NCBI GenBank assembly: GCA_000442015.1
Contig: KE561122.1
Location: 1 to 42,538 of the forward strand
Reading direction: 5' to 3'
Source: Rozella allomycis CSF55
Lineage: Eukaryota > Rozellomycota
Length of the DNA: 42,538 nucleotides
How positions within the stretch are numbered: position 1 is the stretch's first letter; each line of letters starts with the position of its first letter. The position numbers were made by a program, and so were the translations under genes. Below, in pieces: positions 28,138 through 41,459 of the stretch. The notes below the pieces were generated by a model, which was given only the letters and a program-made list of their open reading frames with translations, was not told the origin of the DNA and ran no database searches.

Positions 28138-31100
28138 TTATTGACAAATGAAATGGGTTCTTCTTTTGATCCAATGCTTCACAGGAACATCAGAATTAAC
28201 AAGAAAAAAGATACCAACGAGATCCTTTTTAAAAGCAAGACTTGAAAGAAATTCATATCCAAATCCAAAATCGAATTGATGATATTCTTGATACCCAATA
28301 CCAATTGAAGGTTGATCGAGAGAAGACCAGAAAAGGGGACATTTAAATTTCGTGTGAATTCTTTTTGATAGATTCTGATTCTGATTTGTTAATTTCACTT
28401 TTTGGGTGGAAAACTTTTGTGGATTTACAACTGGTTGAATCCAAATCTATTTAATTAATAAAAGTTGGTTACGCAAGGAATTTTGCAATTGAATTCATTT
28501 GATTTGGCGTCTCTCATGTTGCCTCTGCCGAAATCCCAAACAGCGTTTCTTAATGATAAACCACAAATGTAGTATCCTTTGGTGGCTATTGTATTTTGTT
28601 TGGTGGATAAAATATTCGCTTCGAATTCCAGTAACTCCATAGGCTCTTTAGATTGCGTTGAATGATCTTTTAAGAATGCTATTTAAACATAGTGTAGTAA
28701 ATTACCTGCCAAGAGAGGCTCAGGGTGAATCATTTTAGAAAAATCGTGAACAATTGGCCATTCGAAGCCCTGGTGTTTTTGATTGTACCATTCATTAACG
28801 TATTCTAATCTACTGACGAAATTAGCAATCCAAGATGAAAAAGAAAACCAAATATTGCTAGCGAATGGAAAATCACTTTTTAGGAAATTTGGGAAATTGT
28901 CAGAATTAACAGAGTCAACAAATTGATTGATTTTATTTGAAAAGGGAGTGAAAGATCTGATTGATTGTAAAGTTTGTTCTATAATTTCTATTAGTAATTT
29001 TAAGCAAGAGTGATATTTAGTGTAATTGGAATAAATGATAGAATCCGTGCTAGAAGAGATTGTAAATTCAACATTCTTTTGAATGATGCAAGCGCTCAAC
29101 TTTGCAAGCCATTCTTGTAAAATTGGAACGACTTTTTGAACTTTTGATTCAAATAGAATATTAAAGTTTGTTTTTTGAACTGGCAGGATAATTGATAGTA
29201 AATGTAAATATTTAGAAGAGTTTAGAGCATCTAGAGCAGATGAAGCGACTTCTTGTAATCCAATTAAATTTGGAGAGAGTTTTTCAGGTAATTTTTCTAG
29301 AGCGATTTTGATTGTTGAATAATCTTGAGCAGAAATTAGAGAATGATAAAATTCAATTAGAGGATTGAAAGAGATTAAATCGTCTGAAGAATCTTTTTCA
29401 TCCCATTCAGAGGAAATGATTTCAGAGATGAACATTTGAAGAATTTTGAAATCTGATTGTTCAACAATTTTGGAAAAGACAACTTGAAAGATTGGAGAGA
29501 GAGAATCTCTTACTAATTTTATTGCTTGACCTTTTTGATATTTAGATTGTTGGCTGTTGATTGAATCATTTGATGAATTTAAAGCTTCTTCTTCAAAATC
29601 AATTTCTTTTGAATAAAGTTGAATTATTTCTCTTATTCTTTGAATCATTAAAATTAAATCATTCAAAGTAAAGTTATAATCTCTACTAAATCCATAAAAC
29701 TTGAATTGATTTCTTTCAATTAACACAACTAGAAGCAGAAATGATTGAACTAGAATCTAAATAAACAAAAACTAGTTACTTTACCTTTTTCATTACAAAT
29801 TTATTTTGTGAAATTGCATTAGTTAAATGAGAATGAATAAATTCATATAAAAATGAAACTTTTTGTTTAAAACTCAAATGAGAAATTTCCAAAATAGTGA
29901 AATTGCATTTTTCAAATATTTCAACAGAAAAATTAACACTTGCTTTATAATCACAAGACATTAATAACTTAAAATTTGATTTTACTTTTAATGAATCAAC
30001 AATTGCTAAAACTTTATTAATCAAGTCAATGGATTCATGAATATCTTGAAGATACAACCATTTCCCTTTCTCAATGCAATCCATTAATGTTTCATTTAAA
30101 GATTTAAATTCAGTAAATTTAGAAATTAAAACAGATTGAACAATATTCCCCTTTTCATTCTTTTCAGCAATTATTTTCAACGTTTGATAAACATCAATGT
30201 CATTTCTAGTAATAAATAGAAATTGATTTGTTGATGAAATATTTTCATAAATTTTATCAACAAGAGAAAATGATGAATTTTTATTAATGTCACAATTAAT
30301 TCCCTTCAATTCATCCCCTAGTGGAAATTCATTGATAATACTGAAAATTGCCTTTTTGAAACATTCAGGTTTAATTATTCTCAAAACAATCAATTTTTCC
30401 AATTTATTTAAATTTTGATTCGACTTGCCTGGAAAGATACAATTCTCTGAATCCTTGTTACATTGTAATTCTTCCCAACTAGTTTCTTCAATTGGAGTTG
30501 TAGCCTTGTTGGCGTATTTGCTAAACTCTGCAACCAATTTACTAAATTTCTGTAGTTGGCCAAGATGACAAATAGATTCCCATGATTTCTTATCAAGCCA
30601 TGATGCAGCTGGATTCGGTGGTATTTCATTACAAATTACTTCTTTGCATTTTCCATATAACAGAAATTCCCAGTATTCAGATGGAATATTTTCATTTGAA
30701 GATTTAATAGAAATATAAAACATCAAAAGATTAAAAATGGAATATTCAAGCTTAGAATTCAAATCTTTTAATATAAATAAACTAAACTGTTTAAACCAAT
30801 TAGCATCAACTTCATTTGTGAAATTTCTGAAATATTCCAGAAAATTATTTAGATTGAATTTATAGCAAGAATGAATATTTTGTAATTTATTTAATAGTAA
30901 ATAGAATTCAGCAGCAGATTGAAAAATATTTCTCTTCTTTTCAGATCCAGAGAGTTTAAAGAATTCTTTCTTCATGCTTGTTAATTGAATGACTTTTTTG
31001 CGATAATTTTCTTCATAGTGAGCTAAATTGTAAGAAGTTTCAGTGAATTGAGATTTGTCAACATCGCATAGACCAACTTGTCTTAATCTTTCTTCGCGCT

Positions 31101-34100
31101 TTAAATTTTGTTCAAAGTTTATCATTTCAACATACAGATTGGTGTATTCAGTTTTAGCTTGCAAAGAAGATTTGTTTAAATGTTCATTGAATAGTAAATG
31201 AGAAAGATTCTTTTTATTGAAATCTAAAAATAGAATTGAAATTCTTTCGTCTTTGATAAAATCATTTGGAATGGAATTTGAATAAAAGATAGAAATTGGT
31301 CTGAATCCAACTCTTTTTCTTAATAATTCATTGTTGTAGAAATTGTTTATTAAATTTGAATTTATTAATAGCAATTCAGATGGTTTCAAAAGAACATGTA
31401 AATCTTTTAAATCATTTGAAGTTAAATTGTTTAATGGAGAATCTAGACCAAACATTGATAGAAAATGATACAAGCCACAATGGGGGTCTAGAACAAGAAT
31501 TGGTTTAACAGATTTAATGTAAATCAAGATATTTTCTAATAAATCCAAATCAAATTCAACAGTTAAAGTTTTCTGAAATAGATTAACTTTGTAATCTTTC
31601 AAGAGTAGAGAAAGAATAAAATCTAGTGGATCAATGATTAAATTCAATTCATTAAAGATTAAATTTAATTTTTCTCTTATTTGAATTCTAGAGAATGAAT
31701 TGAATTGACCAAATAGAACAATAATTGATTCAACGTATAAAGAATTTGAGAGACAACGAGACAAGAGTTGATTTTTATCTTCAAGTGAATCTTTCCATCT
31801 TTTTATTAAAGAAATTAATTTTTCTGAATTGCTTAAAGTTTCTTGATATATTTTTTCAGTTTCATTTATATTTTCTTTAATTAAATTTTTTCTTTTTAAT
31901 AGATCATCTAAATCTTTTGTTAGATTAGATTTCTTAATTTCTAGAGAATTTATTCTATTTTTTTCATCTTGAATTGAATTGTTTATTTTTTGAATATTTT
32001 TTTCTTGAATTAATAAATCATCATGAATCTTTGAATTGTCAAACAAAGTACATTGAAAATTATAAATAGAAATAATCCAATCTCTCAAACAATTAAATTC
32101 TTCAATAAATTCAACTTGAACGCTACTTTTAAAAAATTCATATTCAAAAATTGAATTAAATTTATTTTTATCATTCTCATTCAAAGTAAAATTTAAAATT
32201 CTTTCATAGAGATTAATTTTATTATTTTCATTAAAGAAAAAACTTAAAAATGAGATTAATGATCTAACATTGGAATTTAATGAATTATTTAAATCTATCC
32301 ATTTTTCAAAACTAATAACTTTCTTTACATTTTTAAATTCATTCATAACAATTATAGATTGAGAATTTATCTTTTTATTGTAATTATCTTTATCAATTTG
32401 ATAATTTTCTAATAATTTATTTAACGAAATTTCCAACTTTTGTTTTCTGATTTCAACTTCTTTTAAATTATCTCTAACAAGATCAATTTGTTTTAAAATT
32501 TCATTTCCTCCAATTGTTATTTCATTAAATTCATTTTGTAGATTTGATAATTGTAATTTTAAATTTGATAAATGTTTTTCACAATCTGTTGCTTTAATTA
32601 AAGATTTCTCAATCATTTCAATTTCTTTTTCAATTGGAATGGAAAATTCTCTATAAATCTCCAATGTTTGAACTTGGAAATTTACTAAATAATCTTCAGA
32701 AATTCCAAATTGAAAAGCTAAATTTTGTTTTAATTAGATTTCAATTACCAACTTGTTTCAACTTTTCATAAAATATGGAAACTAGATATATTTCTTCATC
32801 ATTCACTTGATACTTAGGTTGAATATTTCTCTCCAAATAAATAACCCTGGAATTAATCAGAAAATTCTCTAATGTTTTTGGCTCCAAACAATTCACAAAA
32901 TGAACATTATTTCTAAATTGTTCATTCAACAATTTCATTCCTTTGATTTCAATTCAATTCAATCATTTTACCTTGTTCAATTGGAATTTGTTTATTAGTT
33001 GAAAATGTCTTTATTGCATTTTCTGTTAAATCAGATTCCAATATTTCTGTTATTTCACTTCCAGATAAAAATTTATCAATCATTTCATTCTCTTCTTCAA
33101 CATACACACAAAATTTATTATTAAATGATTTATAAACTATCGAATCAAAACATGAAAACAACACATCAAACGTTAAACCAGAAATATCACTCTTTTGATG
33201 TAAACTATTTTTATCACGCTTATTATTTTGTTCACGATTTTCATTGTTATTGACATCTGCAAGTAATTCTTCTCCACTCATCCCATTCAATTCTTCACCT
33301 ATATTCACTTCCCCATTCTTCACTTCTCCATTCTTCACTTCCCCATTCTTCACTTCACTTTTCAACTCTTTCTCAACTATATCTCTCACATCATTCTCAA
33401 CTCTTTTCAATTCAATTTGACAGATATCACACGCTTTTCCAACACACTCAAAAAAATAATCACAATCCAATTCAACCACCGTAACATTACAAGGGTCAGT
33501 CACCAGCGAATTACAAATATTAAAAACATCCACAGCATTTTCAATACTCAAATCAGGATGATAATTAACAATCTCAGTCACAGAATAGTATTCCCTCTTG
33601 ATCAATATACTATGCGAATATTGATACAAGTAAATAGTTGACTGCCACTCTTGCAACACACTCGTTGGAATATTCAAGTTTTTGCAAAATATATCAATTA
33701 TTTTGTTCTTTTCATTCGTTTGGAATAAAATTCTGTCGAGTAAATCTATAAAGAAAGATTTAATGAAAATATCGTCCAGATTGGAACATAGCTTCAGGGT
33801 TGTATTCAAACTACATAAAACATCATTGAAATTAAATGAATAATACAGATTGTTGTTGAAACAATAAGCATTGGTAGAAACTAGTGAGAATATTTGTAAT
33901 ACACATTGAATCATAAAGTCTATCAAGTCATGGTCATTTGGAAAACTTTTATACAATTTCAATTTTAATCTTTTAGAAAGTGTTGAATTTACATCATCGT
34001 GCATGTTAATTATTATTGAATGCGTTGAATTCAAAAAGTCTAATTCTTCACATGTTGCATTTGTGAAATTTACAAAAATTAAATCTGATTCAACGCTCTT

Positions 34101-37100
34101 TATTCTATTGTCATCAATGATAGTTTTATTATTAATAAACGGAATGATATTATCATCAATCGTTCCATGTATATTCAAAATGGAATTCTTTTCAAAGAAT
34201 ACAGATTTAGCTCCAATGGATGAAGCCTTTTGAATAACAATATCAGACAGTGAATCTAAACATGTATAATCATCATCATTTGAATACACCTGTTGCTCTT
34301 TATTATACTTTGCATGTGATACTTTAATTGGTATAGACTTACACTTGAGTGCTTTGATAACCTGTTCAGCCAATACAAAAGATTCAGGACCAATAAGAAC
34401 AATTCGACTACCGCTTCCTTTTAAAATTCTAGACAGATAAATCAACTTTGAAAAGTCATTAAATTCACTTTGAAAATCATCAACTTCATTAAACTGAGAA
34501 TGATCAGTTTCTCTCTTTTCATTAAACAATGCCCAATCATTTATAGTTTCATCATAGAAAATATCAAAAACAGTAGAATCATCTCTTGGAAGACAGGGGA
34601 ACAGATTATTCCAATCAATAACTGAATCAATTCTAATTAAATTTCTTTCATGGTACAATGTTTTGAAACCTTTATCGAATATTCTGTTTCTTGTATAATC
34701 AACCCTTGCACCGAATGACCATATAATGGAAAATAGACAATTAGCGATTATCCATTTTTTCTGTTCGTTAATTGTTAATCTTTCATAGTTTTTGCCAATG
34801 TTGTTGCAGAGAGATGCGAAAATTGATTTAAATTGAATGAGAACAGAGTTTTGACAGAAATTTGATAAGCCAAGTTTAGAAGAGGAAATCAAGTCATCCA
34901 CTTGACTCAAGAGAATGTTTATTAGTTTATTGCTAAAGTTTGAATTGTCTAGAAGAATTTGATTGGAGTTTATTAGAAAATTTATTATTGAAGATTTGAA
35001 GTTTGATTGATGAATGAATAGCCAAGGAGACTCAAAGTGTTTGGTTAGAGAATCTACATCAGATAAAGAAGTAATGGATGGTAACATTGAATCATTAATA
35101 CAGTCATCAATCAAACTGAAAACCAGTTCATTATCTTGAATTTCAAATACTAATTTAATTCTCTTCTTTGATATAAATGATTTAATCTTTTTGAAAGAAT
35201 TTGCATTAAATTTTCCAGAAATATGAAAGATACAATCAGAGTCTCCCAAATCAATTAAAAGAGAATTTATTATTTCAATAATATTGTGAACCCATGGAAT
35301 TTCTGTAATTGTATTTAATGTTTGTTTTATCAATGTTGATTTAAAAGAAAATGGTTCACCAAAAACAAAAGAAATTGAATTATTTGTTACTAGTCTTTTT
35401 ATTTCACTTGAGTAATCCATTTTAGTTTCATTGAATAAAGTTTCATTGATAGAATTTGAATACAATTCATTAAAAATATTTAAAGATTTCTCAATATTTG
35501 AAATTGATACTTTTGATTGTAAGAAATCTTTTAGAGAAGAAAAAATTAAAGAATTTTCATCAAGATTTTGATTTTTATTTGTGATTATTTTACTTGTTAA
35601 TTCAAAAAGAAAAAATCTATTTATAGAAACAGAATTTTTCAAAATAAAATGAAAAGAAATTAATTTTCTAGAAATTGAAAAACTATTTTTAAATCCATTA
35701 ATTTTCAAGATCATTTCAATTAGATTAAAATAATCTAGATCTGAAAAATTTAAAATTCTTAGAAAATTGTTAAATGAAGGATCTATAGATTGATCTATTT
35801 CTTCTTGATGTAAAATTATTGCGTGATCTAGAGAATATTTAAATGTTTCATTTTGGAATTTTATAGAATCTGATCTATTTAAATTTGCCATTGATAAAAT
35901 CTTTTTCAACGCCAACAATGAATCTGAATTTTTATTCAAAACATCATAATTAGAGTTATGCTTGAGAGAATTGTAATTTAAATCATTAGAGTTTATATTA
36001 GAAAATATACCTTTGATAACTAACCATTCCTTTAACATTAATGAACCTTGTTATACCGATAACAAATGAATTTACCTAACATTAATGTTTATTGCTTTGA
36101 TTACCTTTGATGTAATGCATGAAATTGTCACTCTTGTGGTTTAAATCTAAATAGATAATAGATCTTCCAGTAACAAGTGATAATTCATTCAACAAAATTT
36201 CTGTTAAATAATTTGTAAAGAATTACCATTTCCTTTGAATACAAACAATGAATTTTCATGAATAGATTCAAATAGATCAATAGATGATTTTTTAAAAGAA
36301 AATAGATTTGGAACAATTTTAATCATCTGATTTCCATATTTAATTTGATTAATTCCAACTTTTACATAAATTTCATTTTGATCTGTTGAATACACTTTAA
36401 TCATTGTTAACCATTCTTGTTCGATATACCCTTTATTCAACAAAATGTGAATAAATGTTTCAACTAGATCCAAATTATATTCAATCAATGAAATCAACAA
36501 TTGATATTTGATACTTAAAGTTGAAATGGTTGAAGTAGCTGAAATGGAAGATTCATTCAACTCTACACTTTTACTACCTTCACCTCTACTATTAATTCTT
36601 TCAATTTCTTCTTGAAGGGATTCTCTTTCTTTTTGTAATCTTCTCTTGAATTCTTTAAATGAATTGATATTCTTATTCAACATTAATTGTTCATACTCTC
36701 TTGTTATTAAGAAATTAAAAGACAAATAAATCATTTGATAAGAAAATTTAATAATCCAACTTCCAAACCCTTTCTCTTTACATTCAACAATCACTCCAAC
36801 AGATTCTCTCTTTATATTATCTTTAATACATTCATCTAATCTATTAATTAAATCAACTAGATTATATTCAAACACTATTGGTAATTTAAATTCAAAATAT
36901 TCAAAACTAATTATTCCTGTTACTATAAATAAATCACTCGTCAAGCCACTTTGACCTTTCAAGGGTAACAAATAAGATTTATCTTCAAATTTATTTGATT
37001 TCAGAAATTCTAAATATTCTTCTTTTATTTTACAAACAACAATTCTACAATCAAAAGGAAAACATCCATTCAAATCAACCAAATAGAAAGTTTCATTCAA

Positions 37101-40100
37101 TCTAACAAATCTATCTTTTGCTCCTTGAAATGAAATTATTCTTCCACACAAATTCATTATTTCTTCATCTTCTTGAAATATCAATCTTGGACATTTCTTT
37201 TTCATCTCTTGAATAAACCCATGCATTTTATTATTCAAACTTTTAGCTTTATTCAACGTTTCTTCAATATTAGAAAATATATCTTGATTTTGAATAAACA
37301 CCAAACAATTCCCAACCCTTGTTAAAATATCAAAATATGAATTATAAAGTTTTTCAATCAAATTAAATTCATTCCTTATTTTATCTCTTTCTCTCTCACT
37401 CTCCATTTGATAATAAAATACACTAAATAGATTAGGAAATATATTGGAAATTTCAATCAAATTCATCAAGATATTCTCAGATCTTATCAATTTAATATTC
37501 AACTGACTCAAACTCATTTCTCTACAACTAAATATCAATGAATTCAAAAGCAAAAGAATTTCACTAGAATTTTCAATACAAATTATCGATTTGTTCTTAT
37601 TAGAACTTTCTTGCTTGTTCAGATTATTAATGGATCCTTTAAGATTATTTACACTCTTCTTGAGTTTTCTACTTTCATCCAACTTTGATTCCCCTCTCAT
37701 TTCATTTACTTGTTTAAACTCTATTGTCATATTTCTTAACTTTGCTTTAACAATGTCAGCCTCTTCTTGTATTCTAGCTTCCATTGTTGCCATATCACTC
37801 AGTTCTACAATCATAGATCTCTGCAAGTCTAAATTCAATTCTATCAACTCTGCCAACGTCAATGTCTTTATTTTATTCACAGTCAAGTTCAACTGGCTCT
37901 TTAACAAGTTCCAATGCTTGTCTCTCAACTTTTCATTTCTCAATCCTCTAATCAAAAACAAATATCTAGCAAAGTTTTCAACTTTAATTCCAACAATTTT
38001 TAACGTCTTGTCCGGTCTTTTCACTTGTAATTCTCTAGCTTCAACTTCATCCAACGTCTTGCGAAAATTTCTAATCTTGCTTTCTATTTCTTCTATCGAA
38101 AGATAATAAAATAGCGATTGCAACCATTTTGGTATACTTTGCATCACATCACTCACTAAATTCCAAACAATCTCCAAAAATAGAAAAGTATTCAGGAAAT
38201 CTTCCAATTCATCAAAATTGGTTTTATCCATTTCTAAATATTCCTCCCTCTCATTAACAATCTTAATGCTCTCATATACTTTATCATATCGCTCTCGTAT
38301 TTTATTAACAATCATCGCCATAAATTCATACTTGCCAACTTCATCACAGGGAATCACATACTCCAAAATCTCTCGTTTAAAATCATTTAAACTTGATTTA
38401 ATAAACTCTTTATCAATCTCCAACTTTTTCATCAAATCTCTGCGAAAACTCTCCACATTGTCTTTTGCTACAGAATACAACATGCCAACCTTTTGTGGCC
38501 ACTTGAATACTTTCCAATACAATTCATTCAATTCCTTGTTCATTTCAAGAGAATTATTTTCAAAAATATCATAAATCATTTTAATCTCGTTGAATTCTTC
38601 TTTTAATACATCCACACTCTCATTGCTATATTTATCCACATTGGTTTTTAACATTTTCCATTCTTTACTCTCTCTAGGCAAAATATCCATCCCTTTATAC
38701 ACATTTGAATAATACTCATCCATTTTCATACAAATACCATGCATTCTGCTTGACATCTTTTTGATTATAAAATCCAACACTGCTTGGCACTTTTTGATCA
38801 ACATCTTTTTAATTTTAAAACAATCAACTTGCAAGGGAGCCATACTAACAGTATCACTGCTCAAGTATAAAATTTTCGTTCTTGCCTTTGAGTACCTCTG
38901 GGCCATTGCATCCAATTCTGTCAACTTTAAATTGTCCTCCTTTATCTCATATTCCAAAATAAACTCAAATTCCTTGTATTCACTCAACATTTGCTTGACT
39001 TTCGGATAACAACTTTTTAACACTTTCAATAGTTCATCGGAACCTTTGCTCATGAATNATCGGAACCTTTGCTCATGAAATCCTCGATTTCTTCTTCTTT
39101 AAAAGGCTTCAGGTAATTTACGCTTAACCCTATGTGATTAAACATTACATTTTCTATATTCATCACACATTCTCTGCAACTCTCCAATGGTAAATGAAAT
39201 AACTTTATCAAAGAATGCTCCAAGGCTGCAAAAGTGGGCTTTAAAACTATAGAAGAGAAGGATTTTTCGCCTTTATTCATTCCGTCTGTTATCCCCTTTT
39301 CTGGCTCACGACTTTGTATCACACCAATTGTAACTGTAAATAGAACAGGAACACTTTTCCCCTCTGATAATGAACTAATAAATGTATGCACATTATCTAA
39401 TGATAGATCAGAGTCACTCAAACTAACATTCCCCTCTTTAATCTCGGTTCTAATCATCATTAACGACAAAAAATAATTGGCCGAACGCATTATCAATGTT
39501 CTTACTTGAGTCTCAAACACAAAATTTAATAGCCTCAAATAATTCTTCAAACGACTATTCTCAAACGCCCTAACGCTTTTTGGATTCAAATCAAACGCTG
39601 TATTCAACTTCGCATAGATGATTTCCAATATACTTCTTGGCCATTTCAGACTCAACTTGCTTTGTATGCTCTGTGCATGCATCGTCAATTTTTCTTCCAA
39701 ATAATAAAATGACACTGGAAAATTGTTAATCTTGAAATAGAAAGTTTCCTGTAAAAATATTTCCTCAAAACATTTTATTATTGAGACTGTCGCCTTTTGT
39801 ACATCTGAATTAGATAAAAACATGTGAGAGGAAATTTCATGTGACACTTTGTTGAACTGAGATACCAAGTATTCTTTAAATTTTGGCTCTTTGACTTGCA
39901 AGTTGTCAGCGGCTATCACAGCGAATTTGCTTATATTTTCAACTTTGCTTTTCTTTTTCTCCTGGCGTCGATCATTCTCACTCTTCTTCATGCTAAAAAT
40001 ATTATCAATCTCACATTCATAAAAACATTCTCTCAATATTTCTTTCCCTCTTTCTGTCAATCTTTTCACACCAATCCTCTCTTTAATCCCCTTTTTCATA

Positions 40101-41319
40101 TTCTCAGAAATGGTGCAATATCCTTGATCAGGTTGTTTATCTATTTCTTGAAGTAGTTCCATTTCAGCAACGAATTGGTCGCGCAATTTGCTAGCGTTTT
40201 CCAATCTTTTATAGAACAAATCCCTGTTATCGTGCTCAAAAAATAAATTTAATCTTTTAGCACTCTTGATTACACTTGAATTAGTCCACTGTATTTTGAA
40301 AAGCTGGCTGTTCTTGTCATATCCTAGCACCTTACATGGGTACCATTCCCAACTTCCACTTCCATTTCTATGGTCAAAATATCTATTACTTTAATGGTAA
40401 ATAATTACCTAGAAAATGCTAATATACCATCCTCACCATTTTCAAGGGCATCTGACAGGACTTTGACTGGATCAATAAGTTCTTGTTCTGGATCATCGAA
40501 TAAATCTATAGAAACATCTTTTATCTTTATTTCAGACTCACGAAAGATGGATGACTTAATATTCAGCTTTGCTAAAAATTCTTTCTCTGTCTTGGCCTTG
40601 TACTCCGGAATATCCACAACTCCCGCCAACTGTATGTCATAATTCATACTATCTGAACAATCCTTTTCATGTATCATTTTTTTAACGTCCATAGAAAGGG
40701 GAGGAGCTGGGGGAACAATCGTATTTGCATTTCCCATTTTTGAAGTGATGTAATCATCAATAGATTCAAAATCGGTTATCATTCGTAAACTACTCTCTAT
40801 CTTGTTTGTGATTAATATTATACCTTCTTTATTTGACACGAATGCTGTTGATGGGCGTTGCTTCATTAGTAATGATTCCGCCTTTCTTAAGACATGGCTT
40901 TTGGGTACACGACTAGAATAAGGTCGGCCCTTAAATTTGAGTAAAGGCTTATTATTATTGGATTTTTCATCTCGATTATCGGATAATTTATCAGAGCATA
41001 TATCATGAACAAATCCAAGAGCATATGTACTTGATGATTGAAACGTGCTTCTCCAACCTTCCTTATTTTTTGTCCTGGCTTCTATTGCGGTTGATGGTCT
41101 CTTTTTCTTTCCCAGATACTCTTTTTCCACCATATTCAATGCGTTTTCCCAAGCGCTGGAATCAAATGTGACAACTCCCCGTGTAAATGAAGTTGCGGGC
41201 CTAGATTTCTGAGAGGTTTTATCTTGGGCCTTATTTTTTTCTTCCGACTTTGTCATTCTTGACATTAAATGTTTGTTTACATCCTCCAGAAGTGGAACAT
41301 AAATTGCCTGTCCTGGCAA
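28138..41319 (-). CDS. Giant dynein heavy chain with degenerate AAA+ ATP sites (DNHD1-like?)
   Basis: Exons: ~41319-40409, 40382-36227, 36200-36105, 36046-32972, 32940-32749, 32717-29785, 29756-28706, 28678-28473, 28446-28138; 4,283 codons from ATG 41265 after dropping the assembly duplicate at 39036-39079. Tail: RYFDHRNGSGSWEWYPCK, VLGYD. Linker: LAELIELNLDLQ, CPRLIF. AAA1 Walker A place reads FVFKGNGEILLNEL, with no K-S/T; the Walker B place is WLVIKGIFSNIN, with no D-E. AAA2 reads FVFGEPFSFKST (only one Gly lost); AAA3 VLIGPESFVLAEQ (no Lys). The AAA4 region is low complexity. Stalk and microtubule-binding tip (CLRDWIISIYNF) and C-terminus (GYYICGLSLRNAVWDFG, VKHWIKRRTHFICQ) are kept. This looks like a non-hydrolysing axonemal dynein-like protein, as in animal DNHD1. 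The true 5' end is unclear: the ETYLPGQAIYVPL stretch before ATG 41265 seems to be coding. Confidence 0.75.
33301..33360. repeat. 15-bp tandem repeat in the dynein AAA4 region
   Basis: About three and a half near-perfect copies of a 15-bp unit (plus strand TTCACTTCCCCATTC) encode repeated EVKNG in the product. They lie in an acidic, Asn/Lys-rich insertion about where the AAA4 nucleotide site should be. Confidence 0.85.
36047..36104 (-). other. Apparent back-to-back introns (29 + 29 nt) in the dynein gene
   Basis: Between NFMHYIK and SLMLKEWLV the frame is restored by removing 58 nt. The stretch splits at its exact middle into GT...TAG (36104-36076) and GT...AAG (36075-36047), each 29 nt, with no exon between. 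Confidence 0.5.
39036..39079. repeat. Assembly joint: 21-bp duplicate around a single N
   Basis: Bases 39036-39056 and 39059-39079 are the same 21 bp, separated by T and N (39058). Removing one copy and TN (23 nt) restores a continuous dynein frame (EEIEDFMSKGSDELLKVLK) and makes the CDS an exact multiple of three. This is an overlapping-contig artefact. Confidence 0.92.
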
Positions 41320-41459
41320 ATATGTTTCTTAATAGCCATTAAGTCAGACGAAAGTATTTTTAAATAAAATTTATAGAAATATTTATTTATGCAAGAGCTA
41401 AAATGGTTAATTATTTGCGTATACATTAAGTTAGGTATCTTCCAAAGATGAACACTAAG

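Noticed and set aside
33301-33360. CRISPR-like or satellite array
   Set aside because: Short in-frame 15-bp coding repeat without spacers.
37591-39009. Plus-strand hydrophobic ORFs (for example 37591-38106, 38761-39009)
   Set aside because: Antisense frames of the Lys/Glu-rich dynein stem; no start context, introns or homology.
28138-41319. Several separate genes in the 13-kb minus-strand block
   Set aside because: All pieces follow the dynein domain order tail-linker-AAA-stalk-AAA5-6-cap and join through seven normal 26-31 nt introns plus one abutting pair (58 nt), summing to a multiple of three.
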